From Bacillus sp. NTK034 (lineage in GTDB: Bacteria > Bacillota > Bacilli > Bacillales > Cytobacillaceae): DNA of 64,000 nucleotides. Position numbers and translations under genes: made by a program. Location of the stretch: assembly GCF_017303275.1 (NCBI RefSeq), contig NZ_JAFKOJ010000001.1, positions 372,001-436,000 of the forward strand. Direction: 5' to 3'. Shown here in pieces: positions 7,711 to 17,142 of this stretch. The notes under the pieces were generated by a model that worked only from the letters and a program-made list of their open reading frames with translations, had not been told where the DNA came from and searched no databases. Every line of letters begins with the position of its first letter. Position 1 is the stretch's first letter.

Positions 7711-9117
7711 ATGGCTACAAATAAAGAGTCAGCAGAGCAAATTGTAGAAGCTATCGGGGGCAGGGATAATATTGCAGCGGCAACTCATTGTGTTACACGA
7801 CTGCGTTTTGCGTTAAAAGACGAAGGAAAAGTCAATAAAGAAAAACTCGAAAATATAGATATTGTAAAAGGCTCATTTTCCACAAATGGACAATTCCAGG
7901 TTGTCATTGGACAAGGCCTGGTTGATAAAGTGTATAAAGAAATGACAGATGCGACAGGAATTGGCGAATCGTCTAAAGAAGAAACAAAAAGTGCTGCTGC
8001 TGAAAACTTAAATCCATTGCAGCGCGGAATTAAAACACTTGCAGATATTTTTATTCCAATCCTTCCGGCTATCGTTACAGCTGGTTTGCTGATGGGAATC
8101 AATAACATTATGACCGCACCGGATATTTTCTTCGATGGTAAATCGTTTGTTGAAGTTTATACAAACTGGGCCGATCTGGCGGGCATCATTAACCTGATTG
8201 CCAATACTGCTTTCGTATTCCTTCCCGGTTTGATTGGCTGGAGTGCCGTAAACAGGTTTGGAGGAAGTCCTCTTCTTGGTATTGTGCTAGGTTTGATGCT
8301 TGTGCACCCGGAACTTTTAAATGCATGGGGCTATGGTTCAGCTGAAGAAGTTCCGAAGTGGAATTTATTCGGTCTTGAAATTGAAAAGGTAGGTTACCAG
8401 GGGCAGGTATTGCCTGTATTATTTGCTTCATACGTATTGGCTAAGATAGAAGTATTTCTGCGAAAAAGAATTCCTGATGCTTTTCAGCTTCTGACTGTTG
8501 CGCCGATCGCTTTACTGATCACTGGTTTTCTTTCTTTTATTGCCATTGGACCGATTACATTCACGATTGGCAGCTGGATTACAAATGGAGTTGTCGGAAT
8601 CTTTGATGCCGTTCCAGCCCTTGGAGGCTTGATTTACGGAGGATTATATGCCCCTCTCGTTATCACTGGTATGCATCATACTTTCCTTGCAGTTGATCTG
8701 CAGTTAATCGGCAGCATTGGCGGCACGTTTTTATGGCCGATGGTTGCACTGTCTAATATTGCACAGGGCTCCGCTGCTTTTGCCATGATGCTGTTAAGCA
8801 AAGGGAACGAAAAGCTGAAAGGGCTTGCGCTTACTTCGTCCGTATCAGCATGGCTTGGAGTCACCGAACCTGCTATGTTTGGGGTGAATCTTCGCTTTAA
8901 GTACCCGTTCTTTGCAGCGATTATTGGGTCAGCAATTGCAGGCATCTTCATCACTATTAATGGTGTTAAGGCACCGTCAATAGGTGTAGGAGGCTTGCCG
9001 GCATTCTTCTCCATCTTTGCGGAAAACTGGGGTGCTTTCTTTATCGGAATGGGTATTGCACTTGTTGTACCGTTTGTATTGACTTTAGCTTTCTCGAAAT
9101 TAAAAAAAGCAGAATAG
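7711..9117 (+). CDS. treP: Trehalose-specific PTS transporter EIIBC
   Basis: This 468-aa membrane permease imports trehalose as trehalose-6-phosphate. The N-terminal EIIB domain has the phosphocysteine motif ATHCVTRLRF near residue 27; the EIIC domain from about residue 110 has about ten hydrophobic segments and the motif GVTEPAMFGVNLR. There is no EIIA domain, so phosphate must come from another EIIA. ATG 7711 after AGGAGG is chosen; an upstream frame extension lies in the promoter leader. It heads the operon with two GH13 enzymes. Confidence 0.9.
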   Translation: MATNKESAEQIVEAIGGRDNIAAATHCVTRLRFALKDEGKVNKEKLENIDIVKGSFSTNGQFQVVIGQGLVDKVYKEMTDATGIGESSKEETKSAAAENLNPLQRGIKTLADIFIPILPAIVTAGLLMGINNIMTAPDIFFDGKSFVEVYTNWADLAGIINLIANTAFVFLPGLIGWSAVNRFGGSPLLGIVLGLMLVHPELLNAWGYGSAEEVPKWNLFGLEIEKVGYQGQVLPVLFASYVLAKIEVFLRKRIPDAFQLLTVAPIALLITGFLSFIAIGPITFTIGSWITNGVVGIFDAVPALGGLIYGGLYAPLVITGMHHTFLAVDLQLIGSIGGTFLWPMVALSNIAQGSAAFAMMLLSKGNEKLKGLALTSSVSAWLGVTEPAMFGVNLRFKYPFFAAIIGSAIAGIFITINGVKAPSIGVGGLPAFFSIFAENWGAFFIGMGIALVVPFVLTLAFSKLKKAE

Positions 9118-9204
9118 AAAGGTTGATGCCATGGGGTTTTATAATTCCGTGGTATCGCCATTTTATAAGGCTTGCACAAAAATGTAAATATCGGAGGTCA
9201 CCAT

Positions 9205-10881
9205 ATGAAGAAGCAATGGTGGAAAGAAAGTGTAGTTTACCAAATTTACCCTCGGAGCTTCATGGATAGCAATGAAGATGGAATTGGAGATTTGCAGGGA
9301 ATCATCTCCAGGCTGGATTATTTGAAAGAGCTTGGGGTTGATGTGGTTTGGCTTTCACCGGTTTATAAATCGCCAAATGATGATAATGGATATGATATCA
9401 GTGATTATCTGGATATTATGAGTGAGTTTGGAACAATGGAAGATTGGGAAGTACTTCTCGGAGAGATGCATAAGAGAGAGATTAAACTCATTATGGACCT
9501 GGTGGTAAACCATAGTTCAGACGAACATATCTGGTTTGCAGAGTCCAGGAAATCCAAAGACAATCCATACAGGGATTATTATATATGGCGCGAAGGAAGG
9601 AATGGAAAAGAGCCGAATAACTGGGGAAGCAATTTCGGAGGATCCGCCTGGGAGCTTGATGATAATACAGGAGAATATTATTTGCATCTGTTTTCAAAGA
9701 AACAGCCAGATTTAAATTGGGATAATCCGGAATTAAGAAATGAAATATACGACATGATGACTTGGTGGCTCGAAAAAGGAATTGATGGATTCAGAATGGA
9801 TGTCGTCAACTTCATCTCCAAAGTGGAGGGACTTCCTGACGATGAACCTAAGCCTGGGAAGAAATATGCATCTGGAAGCAAGTATTATCGAAACGGCCCA
9901 AGAATTCATGAATACCTGCGGGAGATGAATGAAAAGGCCTTATCGAAGTATAATGTTATGACTGTTGGCGAAATGCCCGGTGTGACTCCTGAATGGGCCA
10001 GGCAATATACAGGGGAATCACGCAATGAGTTGAATATGGTCTTCCAATTTGAACATGTTAGCCTGGATAACGGGCCAAATGGCAAATGGGATCTTAAACC
10101 GCTTGATCTGTGTGACTTAAAAACAAATCTGACAAAATGGCAAAATGAGCTGGGTGAAGATGGCTGGAACAGTCTTTACTTTAATAATCATGACCAGCCG
10201 CGTTCTGTTTCAAGATTCGGCAGTGACGGAGAGTATCGGGAAAAGTCGGCTAAGATGCTCGCAACATTGCTTCATATGATGAAGGGAACTCCTTATGTTT
10301 ATCAGGGAGAAGAAATTGGAATGACGAATGTCCGTTTCTCAAGCATTGAAGAATACAGAGATATAGAAACACTTAATTTTTATAAAGAATCTCTTAACGA
10401 TGGGTGGACAGAGGAAAAGGCCCTCGAAAGCATCTATGCAAAAGGGCGTGACAACGCGCGGACACCGATGCAATGGGATTCATCAGAGCATGGGGGATTT
10501 ACAGCTGGAACCCCATGGATAAAAGTAAACCCTAACTATAAAGACATTAATGTGGAAAAGGCAATGAAAGACCCTGAGTCTGTTTTTCATTACTATAAAA
10601 AGCTTATTGAACTTAGGAAGAAACATGAAATTATTGTTTACGGCAGGTATAATCTAATACTTGATCATCATCCTGAAGTGTACGCTTATACAAGAACAAT
10701 GGGCAATCAGATTCTTCTGGTCTTGTGCAACTTCTATGGAGGAAACCCAGAAGTAGAACTCCCAGCATGCATCCAGGAAAAGAAATTTGAGGCGCTGATT
10801 GGGAATTATCAAGATATACAAATTAGCAGACCAACTAAGCTGCGCCCCTATGAAGCTCAGGTCCTTCTTTTTAACAGCTAA
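9205..10881 (+). CDS. malL: Oligo-1,6-glucosidase-like GH13 enzyme
   Basis: This 558-aa cytoplasmic GH13 glucosidase shows region I DLVVNHSSDEH, region II GFRMDVVNF with the catalytic Asp, a Glu in TVGEMPG, and region IV FNNHDQPR. Val right after the region II Asp is typical of alpha-1,6-specific enzymes, so isomaltose or isomaltulose is a likelier substrate than trehalose-6-phosphate. ATG 9205 follows GGAGGT; an in-frame TTG at 9172 is less likely. It sits between treP and treA and should be induced with them. Confidence 0.8.
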   Translation: MKKQWWKESVVYQIYPRSFMDSNEDGIGDLQGIISRLDYLKELGVDVVWLSPVYKSPNDDNGYDISDYLDIMSEFGTMEDWEVLLGEMHKREIKLIMDLVVNHSSDEHIWFAESRKSKDNPYRDYYIWREGRNGKEPNNWGSNFGGSAWELDDNTGEYYLHLFSKKQPDLNWDNPELRNEIYDMMTWWLEKGIDGFRMDVVNFISKVEGLPDDEPKPGKKYASGSKYYRNGPRIHEYLREMNEKALSKYNVMTVGEMPGVTPEWARQYTGESRNELNMVFQFEHVSLDNGPNGKWDLKPLDLCDLKTNLTKWQNELGEDGWNSLYFNNHDQPRSVSRFGSDGEYREKSAKMLATLLHMMKGTPYVYQGEEIGMTNVRFSSIEEYRDIETLNFYKESLNDGWTEEKALESIYAKGRDNARTPMQWDSSEHGGFTAGTPWIKVNPNYKDINVEKAMKDPESVFHYYKKLIELRKKHEIIVYGRYNLILDHHPEVYAYTRTMGNQILLVLCNFYGGNPEVELPACIQEKKFEALIGNYQDIQISRPTKLRPYEAQVLLFNS

Positions 10882-10922
10882 AGAACCTCAATTTATAAAA
10901 AACTAAAACAGGTGTGATTCTA

Positions 10923-12608
10923 ATGAAACAACCATGGTGGAAAAATTCAGCAGTATATCAAATTTATCCGAAAAGCTTTAACGATACGACAGGAAATGGG
11001 GTTGGAGACATTCCTGGAATTATTGCCAAGCTTGATTATTTAAAAGAATTAGGTGTGGACGTCGTATGGCTGACGCCAATCTATAAATCTCCGCAGCGCG
11101 ACAACGGATATGACATTAGTGACTATTTCAGCATTCACGAAGAATACGGAACTTTAGCTGACTTTGAAAAGCTTCTTGAAGAGGCTCATAGCCGGGAAAT
11201 AAAAATCATTATGGATATAGTAGTAAACCATACCTCCACTGAACATCATTGGTTCCAGGAAGCAAAAAAATCAAAAGACAATCCATACCGCGATTTTTAT
11301 ATCTGGAAAGATCCTAAGGACGATGGAAGCGAACCGACAAACTGGGAATCTAAATTCGGAGGGAATGCATGGCAATATGATGAAGCAACCGGCCAATACT
11401 ATCTCCATCTATTTGATGTCTCACAGGCGGATCTAAATTGGGAAAATGAAGAGCTTCGCCGAAAAGTGTATGACATGATGGAATTCTGGTTTGAAAAAGG
11501 TGTAGATGGCTTTAGACTTGATGTAATCAATCTGATTTCTAAAGACCAGCAGTTTCCCGATGACGACGGGTCTGTGCCTCCAGGCGACGGCAGAAAATTC
11601 TATACAGACGGACCTCGTGTGCACGAATTTTTGCATGAAATGAATGAAAATGTATTTTCAAAATACGATAGTATGACAGTTGGCGAAATGTCCTCCACAT
11701 CCATTGATCATTGTATAAAGTATTCCAATCCTGAGAGGGAAGAGTTGAGCATGACTTTCAACTTTCATCATTTGAAAGTGGATTACCCTAATGGGGAGAA
11801 ATGGGCACTCGCTGAATTTGATTTTGGAGCGTTAAAGCAGATTTTATCCAAGTGGCAGACTGAAATGCACAAAGGAAGGGGCTGGAATGCTTTATTCTGG
11901 TGTAATCACGATCAGCCCCGTGTTGTGTCAAGATATGGTGATGACCGAAAATATCATCGCGAATCTGCTAAGATGCTGGCGACAGTTATTCATATGATGC
12001 AAGGTACCCCTTATATTTATCAGGGTGAAGAGTTTGGCATGACAAACCCGGGCTTTGATAGCATTGAAGACTACAGAGATGTAGAATCATTGAACGTTTA
12101 TAATATCCTTAAGGAAAAAGGAATGACTGAAGAAGAAATAATTAATATTCTTAAAAGCAAATCACGCGACAACTCCCGGACGCCAGTTCAATGGGATGGT
12201 TCTGCAAATGCAGGTTTCACAGATGGGACGCCTTGGATTAATATTGCATCAAATTACAGTGAAATAAATGCCGAAAGAGCATTGAAAGACGGGAATTCTA
12301 TTTTTTATCATTATAAAAAGCTGATCCAGCTTCGCAAGCAGTATGATATTATCACTTATGGAGACTATGAACTGATTTCTGAGGATCATCCTGATGTGTT
12401 TGCTTATGTTCGAAATGGTGATAATGAAAAGCTTCTGGTTGTGAATAATTTCTATGGGAAAGAAACTTCATTTATCATTCCTGAACATATTCAAGCAGAT
12501 GAATATAAAGAGGAGACCTTACTGTCCAATTACAATCATTCACCTTCGGCAGCACAGACCATTAACTTAAGGCCATATGAATCCGTTATCTACTATTTAA
12601 AGAAATAA
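10923..12608 (+). CDS. treA: Trehalose-6-phosphate hydrolase
   Basis: The 561-aa GH13 enzyme splits trehalose-6-phosphate into glucose and glucose-6-phosphate. The start FNDTTGNGVGD and segments QADLNWEN, GFRLDVINLISKDQ, TVGEMSST and FWCNHDQPRVVSRYGDD agree closely with B. subtilis TreA as I recall it, unlike its neighbour. Catalytic Asp and Glu are in GFRLD and TVGEM. ATG 10923 with AGGTG eight bases upstream is chosen. The usual regulator gene treR does not follow; a bidirectional terminator and nupC come next. Confidence 0.92.
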   Translation: MKQPWWKNSAVYQIYPKSFNDTTGNGVGDIPGIIAKLDYLKELGVDVVWLTPIYKSPQRDNGYDISDYFSIHEEYGTLADFEKLLEEAHSREIKIIMDIVVNHTSTEHHWFQEAKKSKDNPYRDFYIWKDPKDDGSEPTNWESKFGGNAWQYDEATGQYYLHLFDVSQADLNWENEELRRKVYDMMEFWFEKGVDGFRLDVINLISKDQQFPDDDGSVPPGDGRKFYTDGPRVHEFLHEMNENVFSKYDSMTVGEMSSTSIDHCIKYSNPEREELSMTFNFHHLKVDYPNGEKWALAEFDFGALKQILSKWQTEMHKGRGWNALFWCNHDQPRVVSRYGDDRKYHRESAKMLATVIHMMQGTPYIYQGEEFGMTNPGFDSIEDYRDVESLNVYNILKEKGMTEEEIINILKSKSRDNSRTPVQWDGSANAGFTDGTPWINIASNYSEINAERALKDGNSIFYHYKKLIQLRKQYDIITYGDYELISEDHPDVFAYVRNGDNEKLLVVNNFYGKETSFIIPEHIQADEYKEETLLSNYNHSPSAAQTINLRPYESVIYYLKK

Positions 12609-12612
12609 AAAT

Positions 12613-12646
12613 AAAATCCTCCCGCTGTTAACGGGAGGATTTTTTT
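12613..12646. terminator. Bidirectional terminator between treA and nupC
   Basis: Arms ATCCTCCCG and CGGGAGGAT with A- and T-rich flanks can stop both the rightward tre operon and the leftward nupC transcript. Confidence 0.9.
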
Positions 12647-13862
12647 AAAACAGCATTCCAGCTATGGCAGCACTTAACATAGATGCTAGGGCACCCGCTG
12701 CAACTGCCTTCAGTCCAAGCCGTGCAATGTCCTGTCTGCGGTTTGGTGCCAATCCCCCAAGTCCTCCAAGCAGAATGCCCAATGAAGAAATATTGGCAAA
12801 TCCGCAAAGGGCGAAGCTGACGATTGCAACCGTTTTATCAGATAAATTTGGAATATCGGGTGCAAAAGCTGAATAAGCAACAAATTCATTCAAAATTAAT
12901 TTCTGGCCAATATAATTTCCGGCCTGCACAGCTTCTGACCATGGAACGCCAATTGCAAATGCAAGCGGTGAGAAAACATAACCCAGAATGGTTTCGAGCG
13001 TTAATCCTTCGAGGCCAAATAATCCTCCAACCCATCCGAGAAGACCGTTAATCAAAGCAACCAGAGCAATAAAGGCAAGAAGCATGGCCCCGATATTCAA
13101 AGCCAGTTCCAGCCCGACACTTGCTCCTTTTGCGGCCGCATCAATGACATTGGCAGAATCGCTATCCACTTCCATATCAAATTCTTTAGGCTCTTCTTTA
13201 TCCTCCGTTTCAGGAAGCATGACTTTGGCCAGTATCAAACCTGCGGGTGCAGCCATAAAGCTTGCGGCCAGGAGATATTCGAGAGGCACTCCCAAAAGGG
13301 AATATCCGATTAAAACAGATCCTGCCACAGAAGCAAGGCCGCCGGTCATAACAGCAAATAACTCAGATTTTGTCATATTGGCAATATAAGGCCGGACAAC
13401 AAGAGGAGCCTCTGTTTGGCCCACGAAAATATTTGCTGCTGCCGACATGGACTCAGCTTTTCTGGTTCCGAGAAGCTTTGACAGCCCTCCGCCCAGGATC
13501 TTTATGAAAAACTGCATAATCCTTAAATAATAGAGAACAGAAATCAATGATGAAAAAAAGATTACCACAGGCAGAACCTGAAGTGCGAAAACGAAGGTGA
13601 TTCCAGATTCATCTGTAAAAAGGCCGCCAAATAAAAAGTTTATTCCCTGATTAGCGTAATTGATGATATCGTTTACCTTCATTGTGAGCCATTCTAATCC
13701 TTTTCTGCCGCCTTCCCACTTTAAAACGAGAAAGGCGAAAATCAGCTGAATAGCAAGCCCTCCTGCAACAGTTCTTAAACTGATTGCCCTTCTATTGCTT
13801 GAGAGCAGGAAAGCGATTCCTAAAACGACAATGATACCGAATATTCCCCAAATAAAATTCAT
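12645..13862 (-). CDS. nupC: Concentrative nucleoside transporter (NupC)
   Basis: This 405-aa membrane protein of the CNT family imports nucleosides with protons or sodium. It shows the family motifs GQTEAPLVVRPYI near residue 145 and CGFANISSLGILLGGLGGLAP near residue 355. About eight or more hydrophobic segments are present. The start follows GAGGTG. Substrate range (pyrimidine versus purine nucleosides) cannot be told from sequence alone. It is a single gene, sharing a terminator with the tre operon. Confidence 0.9.
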   Translation of the reverse strand: MNFIWGIFGIIVVLGIAFLLSSNRRAISLRTVAGGLAIQLIFAFLVLKWEGGRKGLEWLTMKVNDIINYANQGINFLFGGLFTDESGITFVFALQVLPVVIFFSSLISVLYYLRIMQFFIKILGGGLSKLLGTRKAESMSAAANIFVGQTEAPLVVRPYIANMTKSELFAVMTGGLASVAGSVLIGYSLLGVPLEYLLAASFMAAPAGLILAKVMLPETEDKEEPKEFDMEVDSDSANVIDAAAKGASVGLELALNIGAMLLAFIALVALINGLLGWVGGLFGLEGLTLETILGYVFSPLAFAIGVPWSEAVQAGNYIGQKLILNEFVAYSAFAPDIPNLSDKTVAIVSFALCGFANISSLGILLGGLGGLAPNRRQDIARLGLKAVAAGALASMLSAAIAGMLF

Positions 13863-14034
13863 ATTTACACCTCTTAACTATGTAATTTTCCCTTGTAGAA
13901 TGCTTGAGGAAGGGTTCTGGCAGTACTCCTATTCCCTATTGAAACAGCCTATAAAAGCTCAATAGTTGTATTATGTGCAAAAGAAATAAATTAATGAAAA
14001 AATTCTATGCATGCAGCATGTATGGGGAAAATAG

Positions 14035-14062
14035 AAAAAGATGAGCAAGATGCTCATCTTTC
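14035..14062 (-). terminator. Terminator of the YfhP-like gene
   Basis: Palindrome AAAGATGAGCA-aga-TGCTCATCTTT overlaps the stop codon region and continues into a T-rich tract on the minus strand. Confidence 0.85.
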
Positions 14063-14929
14063 CGTATTTTTCTCAATATATTCAAACAGAAAAGACTGAC
14101 CGTTTCTGTAAAACCGGGGGTCATAGAGGCCAAGCCTTTCATCATCATCAACCAGGACGACAAATGGGGACCATTCATATAGGGTCCTAGCTTCAGGCCG
14201 CTGAGAAAACAATTTATCTAAATCGGCAGTTTCTCTTGATTGAAGCACATATTGGGTTTCCTCTTTCTTAAAAAGGTTATCATTAAAGATGGTTACTTCA
14301 TCCTCTTTTTTGGCAATGACTGAAAAGGTCCATGGAATAAAGTCTGCCGACAGGGCAACTTGATCATATTGATCATTATACTGCTTATAAATAATAAATC
14401 CCTGTGTGCTTTGGATCATCACATGAAGAAACATAAAGGCCCATGCCATTTTAAAGTAATAAGGCGATTTTAGCTTGTTTCTTCTTGAAAAAATGTAAGC
14501 AATTCCCAGGGTGGTCCAAAACACTAAATCAACAATAGGAATCGTGCCAAATGTAATCCTCATATTTGAAAATGGCTCCAAATAACCCGTGCCCCAAGCA
14601 TTAAATAAATCGCTTGTATTATGTATGAAAACTGCAAGCCATCCCAGCAGAAAAAGCTTCTTATCCTTTACTTTGAAGAGCAGGAAGGACAGGAGAAGAA
14701 ACAGCAGGGCCCAGACCGGAGTGAGGAAAACTGAATGGGTAATGCCTCTGTGCCACATCTGGTAAAGTCCTTCTGTATCCCATAAGCGGGAGATTACATC
14801 AATATCCGGAATTTGGCTTGCCCCGACAGCAGTAAGCAAATACGCTCTCTTGGAATTTTTATCCATATTCCGTTTGTCGACTGCACCGAAAAGGCCCAAT
14901 CCGAATAATGTATGAGTAATTGTGTCCAT
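14054..14929 (-). CDS. YfhP/YdjM-family membrane-bound metal-dependent hydrolase
   Basis: The 291-aa protein starts MDTITHTLFG and carries SQIPDIDVI and HRGITHSVF, the His/Asp pattern of the YdjM family (LexA-regulated, predicted inner-membrane hydrolase). Four or so hydrophobic helices span residues 60-185, and a soluble C-terminal domain follows. The start follows AGGAGG-like bases before position 14929. Substrate unknown. It is monocistronic with its own terminator. Confidence 0.8.
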   Translation of the reverse strand: MDTITHTLFGLGLFGAVDKRNMDKNSKRAYLLTAVGASQIPDIDVISRLWDTEGLYQMWHRGITHSVFLTPVWALLFLLLSFLLFKVKDKKLFLLGWLAVFIHNTSDLFNAWGTGYLEPFSNMRITFGTIPIVDLVFWTTLGIAYIFSRRNKLKSPYYFKMAWAFMFLHVMIQSTQGFIIYKQYNDQYDQVALSADFIPWTFSVIAKKEDEVTIFNDNLFKKEETQYVLQSRETADLDKLFSQRPEARTLYEWSPFVVLVDDDERLGLYDPRFYRNGQSFLFEYIEKNTER

Positions 14930-15119
14930 TATTAACCTCCTTTTTTATATTTAGTTTCACTATTATAAGCCTGAAAAAGTTTTATAAAAAGAAATATGCA
15001 ATCTTAAAATGCGTTGCAAACTTTACTTTGGAGCGATAAAATTGAAGGTATTGCAATACTTAAGTGACACATTGATTGCTTTTTAACAAAATTTTCATAC
15101 AAGTAAGTGAGGAACGAAA

Positions 15120-16697
15120 ATGTCCAAAAATTTTAAAGAAGAAGTTTTATCCCGCCGCACCTTTGCAATCATTTCCCACCCGGATGCCGGTAAAACGACG
15201 CTGACTGAAAAACTCCTGTTATTCGGGGGTGCCATTCGTGACGCTGGTACAGTTAAAGGGAAGAAAACAGGCAAGTATGCGACAAGCGACTGGATGGAAA
15301 TTGAAAAGCAGCGCGGAATTTCTGTTACCTCCAGTGTGATGCAGTTTGAATATGATGGTGCACGCGTTAATATTCTAGATACTCCTGGTCACCAGGATTT
15401 CAGTGAAGACACGTATCGTACGCTGACAGCCGTTGATAGTGCTGTTATGATCATTGACTCAGCGAAAGGCATCGAGGAGCAGACACTTAAATTATTCAAG
15501 GTCTGCCGCATGAGAGGAATTCCGATTTTTACTTTTATGAATAAGCTTGATCGCCAGGGGAAGGCACCGCTTGAGCTCCTTGCAGAATTAGAAGAGGTCA
15601 TGGGAATTGAATCATATCCAATGAACTGGCCAATCGGGATGGGAAAAGAATTCCTCGGAATTTATGATCGGTTTAATAATCGAATTGAGCAATTCAGAGT
15701 AGAAGAAGAGGACCGCTTTATTTCCCTGAATGAGGAGGGCGAAATAGAGGGAAACCACTCTATTAAGGATACTGGGCTATATGATCAGACTCTTGAAGAA
15801 ATTATGCTGTTAAATGAAGCGGGCAATGAGTTTTCAAGAGAGAGAATTGCAAAGGGTGAACTGACTCCTGTATTTTTTGGAAGCGCGCTGACCAACTTTG
15901 GCGTACAGACATTTCTCGAGTCATATCTTCAATTTGCACCGCCGCCGCAGCCTCGGAATTCTACAGCAGGGGAAATTGATCCGCTGTCAGAAGAATTTTC
16001 TGGCTTCATATTTAAAATCCAGGCAAATATGAATCCTGCTCATCGCGACCGGATAGCATTTTTGAGAATTTGTTCAGGCCAATTTGAACGTGGCATGGCT
16101 GTGAATATACCAAGAATCGGCAAGTCCATCAAGCTTGCTCAGTCCACACAATTCATGGCTGATGACAGAAGTACAGTCGATTCTGCAGTAAGCGGTGATA
16201 TCATCGGAATTTATGACCCGGGAACCTACCAGATTGGCGATACGTTAACCGCTGGGAAAAATAATTTCCAATATGAACGTCTTCCTCAATTTACACCTGA
16301 GCTATTTGTAAAAGTAACTGCAAAAAATGTCATGAAGCAAAAACATTTTCATAAGGGCATCCAGCAGCTGGTGCAGGAAGGCGCCATTCAGCTGTTTAAA
16401 ACAGTTAAAATGGAAGAATACCTTCTCGGAGCGGTGGGGCAGCTGCAATTTGAAGTTTTTGAACACCGAATGAAAAATGAATATAATACAGAAGTTTATA
16501 TGGAAAGACAAGGCTCAAAAATTGCCCGCTGGGTAGAAGGCAATGAGGTCAACGAAAATCTTTCCAGTGGAAGAAGTCTCCTGGTTAAAGACCGTTACGA
16601 CAAAAACGTTTTTCTATTTGAAAATGACTTTGCACTCCGATGGTTCCAGGAAAAAAATCCGGATGTAAAACTATATAATCCGATGGACTCAGAATAA
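15120..16697 (+). CDS. prfC: Peptide chain release factor 3
   Basis: The 525-aa translational GTPase recycles RF1 and RF2 after termination. It shows the P-loop [15 protein letters not shown] near residue 20, the switch region [27 protein letters not shown] and NKLD, and the RF3-type segment after residue 300. GAGG lies upstream of the ATG. It is flanked by a hairpin terminator, so it appears to be a single-gene unit. Not all bacilli carry prfC; its length matches the family. Confidence 0.95.
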   Translation: MSKNFKEEVLSRRTFAIISHPDAGKTTLTEKLLLFGGAIRDAGTVKGKKTGKYATSDWMEIEKQRGISVTSSVMQFEYDGARVNILDTPGHQDFSEDTYRTLTAVDSAVMIIDSAKGIEEQTLKLFKVCRMRGIPIFTFMNKLDRQGKAPLELLAELEEVMGIESYPMNWPIGMGKEFLGIYDRFNNRIEQFRVEEEDRFISLNEEGEIEGNHSIKDTGLYDQTLEEIMLLNEAGNEFSRERIAKGELTPVFFGSALTNFGVQTFLESYLQFAPPPQPRNSTAGEIDPLSEEFSGFIFKIQANMNPAHRDRIAFLRICSGQFERGMAVNIPRIGKSIKLAQSTQFMADDRSTVDSAVSGDIIGIYDPGTYQIGDTLTAGKNNFQYERLPQFTPELFVKVTAKNVMKQKHFHKGIQQLVQEGAIQLFKTVKMEEYLLGAVGQLQFEVFEHRMKNEYNTEVYMERQGSKIARWVEGNEVNENLSSGRSLLVKDRYDKNVFLFENDFALRWFQEKNPDVKLYNPMDSE

Positions 16698-16701
16698 TCA
16701 T

Positions 16702-16727
16702 GCGGCCTCTTTTAGGGGCCGTTTTTG
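16702..16727 (+). terminator. Terminator after prfC
   Basis: Arms CGGCCTC and GGGGCCG enclose a TTTTA loop and are followed by a T run. Confidence 0.88.
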
Positions 16728-16799
16728 CTGTTGGTCCCCGTAAATGACAGAGCCTCTCTTCTCTTGCCTTAATTCCTTTATATTCCTATGTCAATCCTA

Positions 16800-16828
16800 T
16801 TGACATATTCATCAATAGATAATATAGT
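16800..16828 (+). promoter_or_regulatory. Sigma-A promoter of the T-box leader
   Basis: TTGACA (16800-16805), a 17-bp spacer and TATAGT (16823-16828) precede the T-box leader by about 30 bases. Confidence 0.75.
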
Positions 16829-16854
16829 ATTAACACACATGCTTTAGTGCTAAA

Positions 16855-17101
16855 AAGCGTTTAAGTTAAAAAGCGGGAAGTTCAATCTCGATTAAAATAT
16901 AGACTTTGTCCGCAGAAGAAAGTAGAGCAGTTGCCGGCAGCAGATAGAAACTGGATGGGTGATGAAAATCCAGGCAGCAATTGGTCGAAATACAACTGCA
17001 TCTCAACAGGACATTCTTTTTAAGCGGGTAAGCAGAAATGGCTTATCAATTAGGGTGGTACCGCGGAGCTCCTTCGTCCCTATAGGCGAGAGGGCTTTTT
17101 T
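16855..17101 (+). promoter_or_regulatory. T-box riboswitch, probably tyrosine-specific
   Basis: The leader contains the AGTA specifier-loop motif (near 16920), a distal stem CTGGAT/ATCCAG, and the T-box core AGGGTGGTACCGCGG at 17052-17066. A terminator follows, with arms GCTCCTTCGTC and GGCGAGAGGGC ending in T6. Pairing GAGCAGTTGC with GCAATTGGTC places GAAATACA in the 3' specifier loop, so the codon is probably UAC (Tyr, 16991-16993). Uncharged tRNA-Tyr would then allow read-through into the antiporter gene. Confidence 0.9.
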
Positions 17102-17142
17102 GTTTGCTCCCGAACTCTGATATTTTTTAGGAGGAATACATT

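Noticed and set aside
9205..12608. Two adjacent GH13 genes as a recent duplication or assembly artefact
   Set aside because: The two proteins differ in region II, loop lengths and C-termini and fit two distinct subfamilies.
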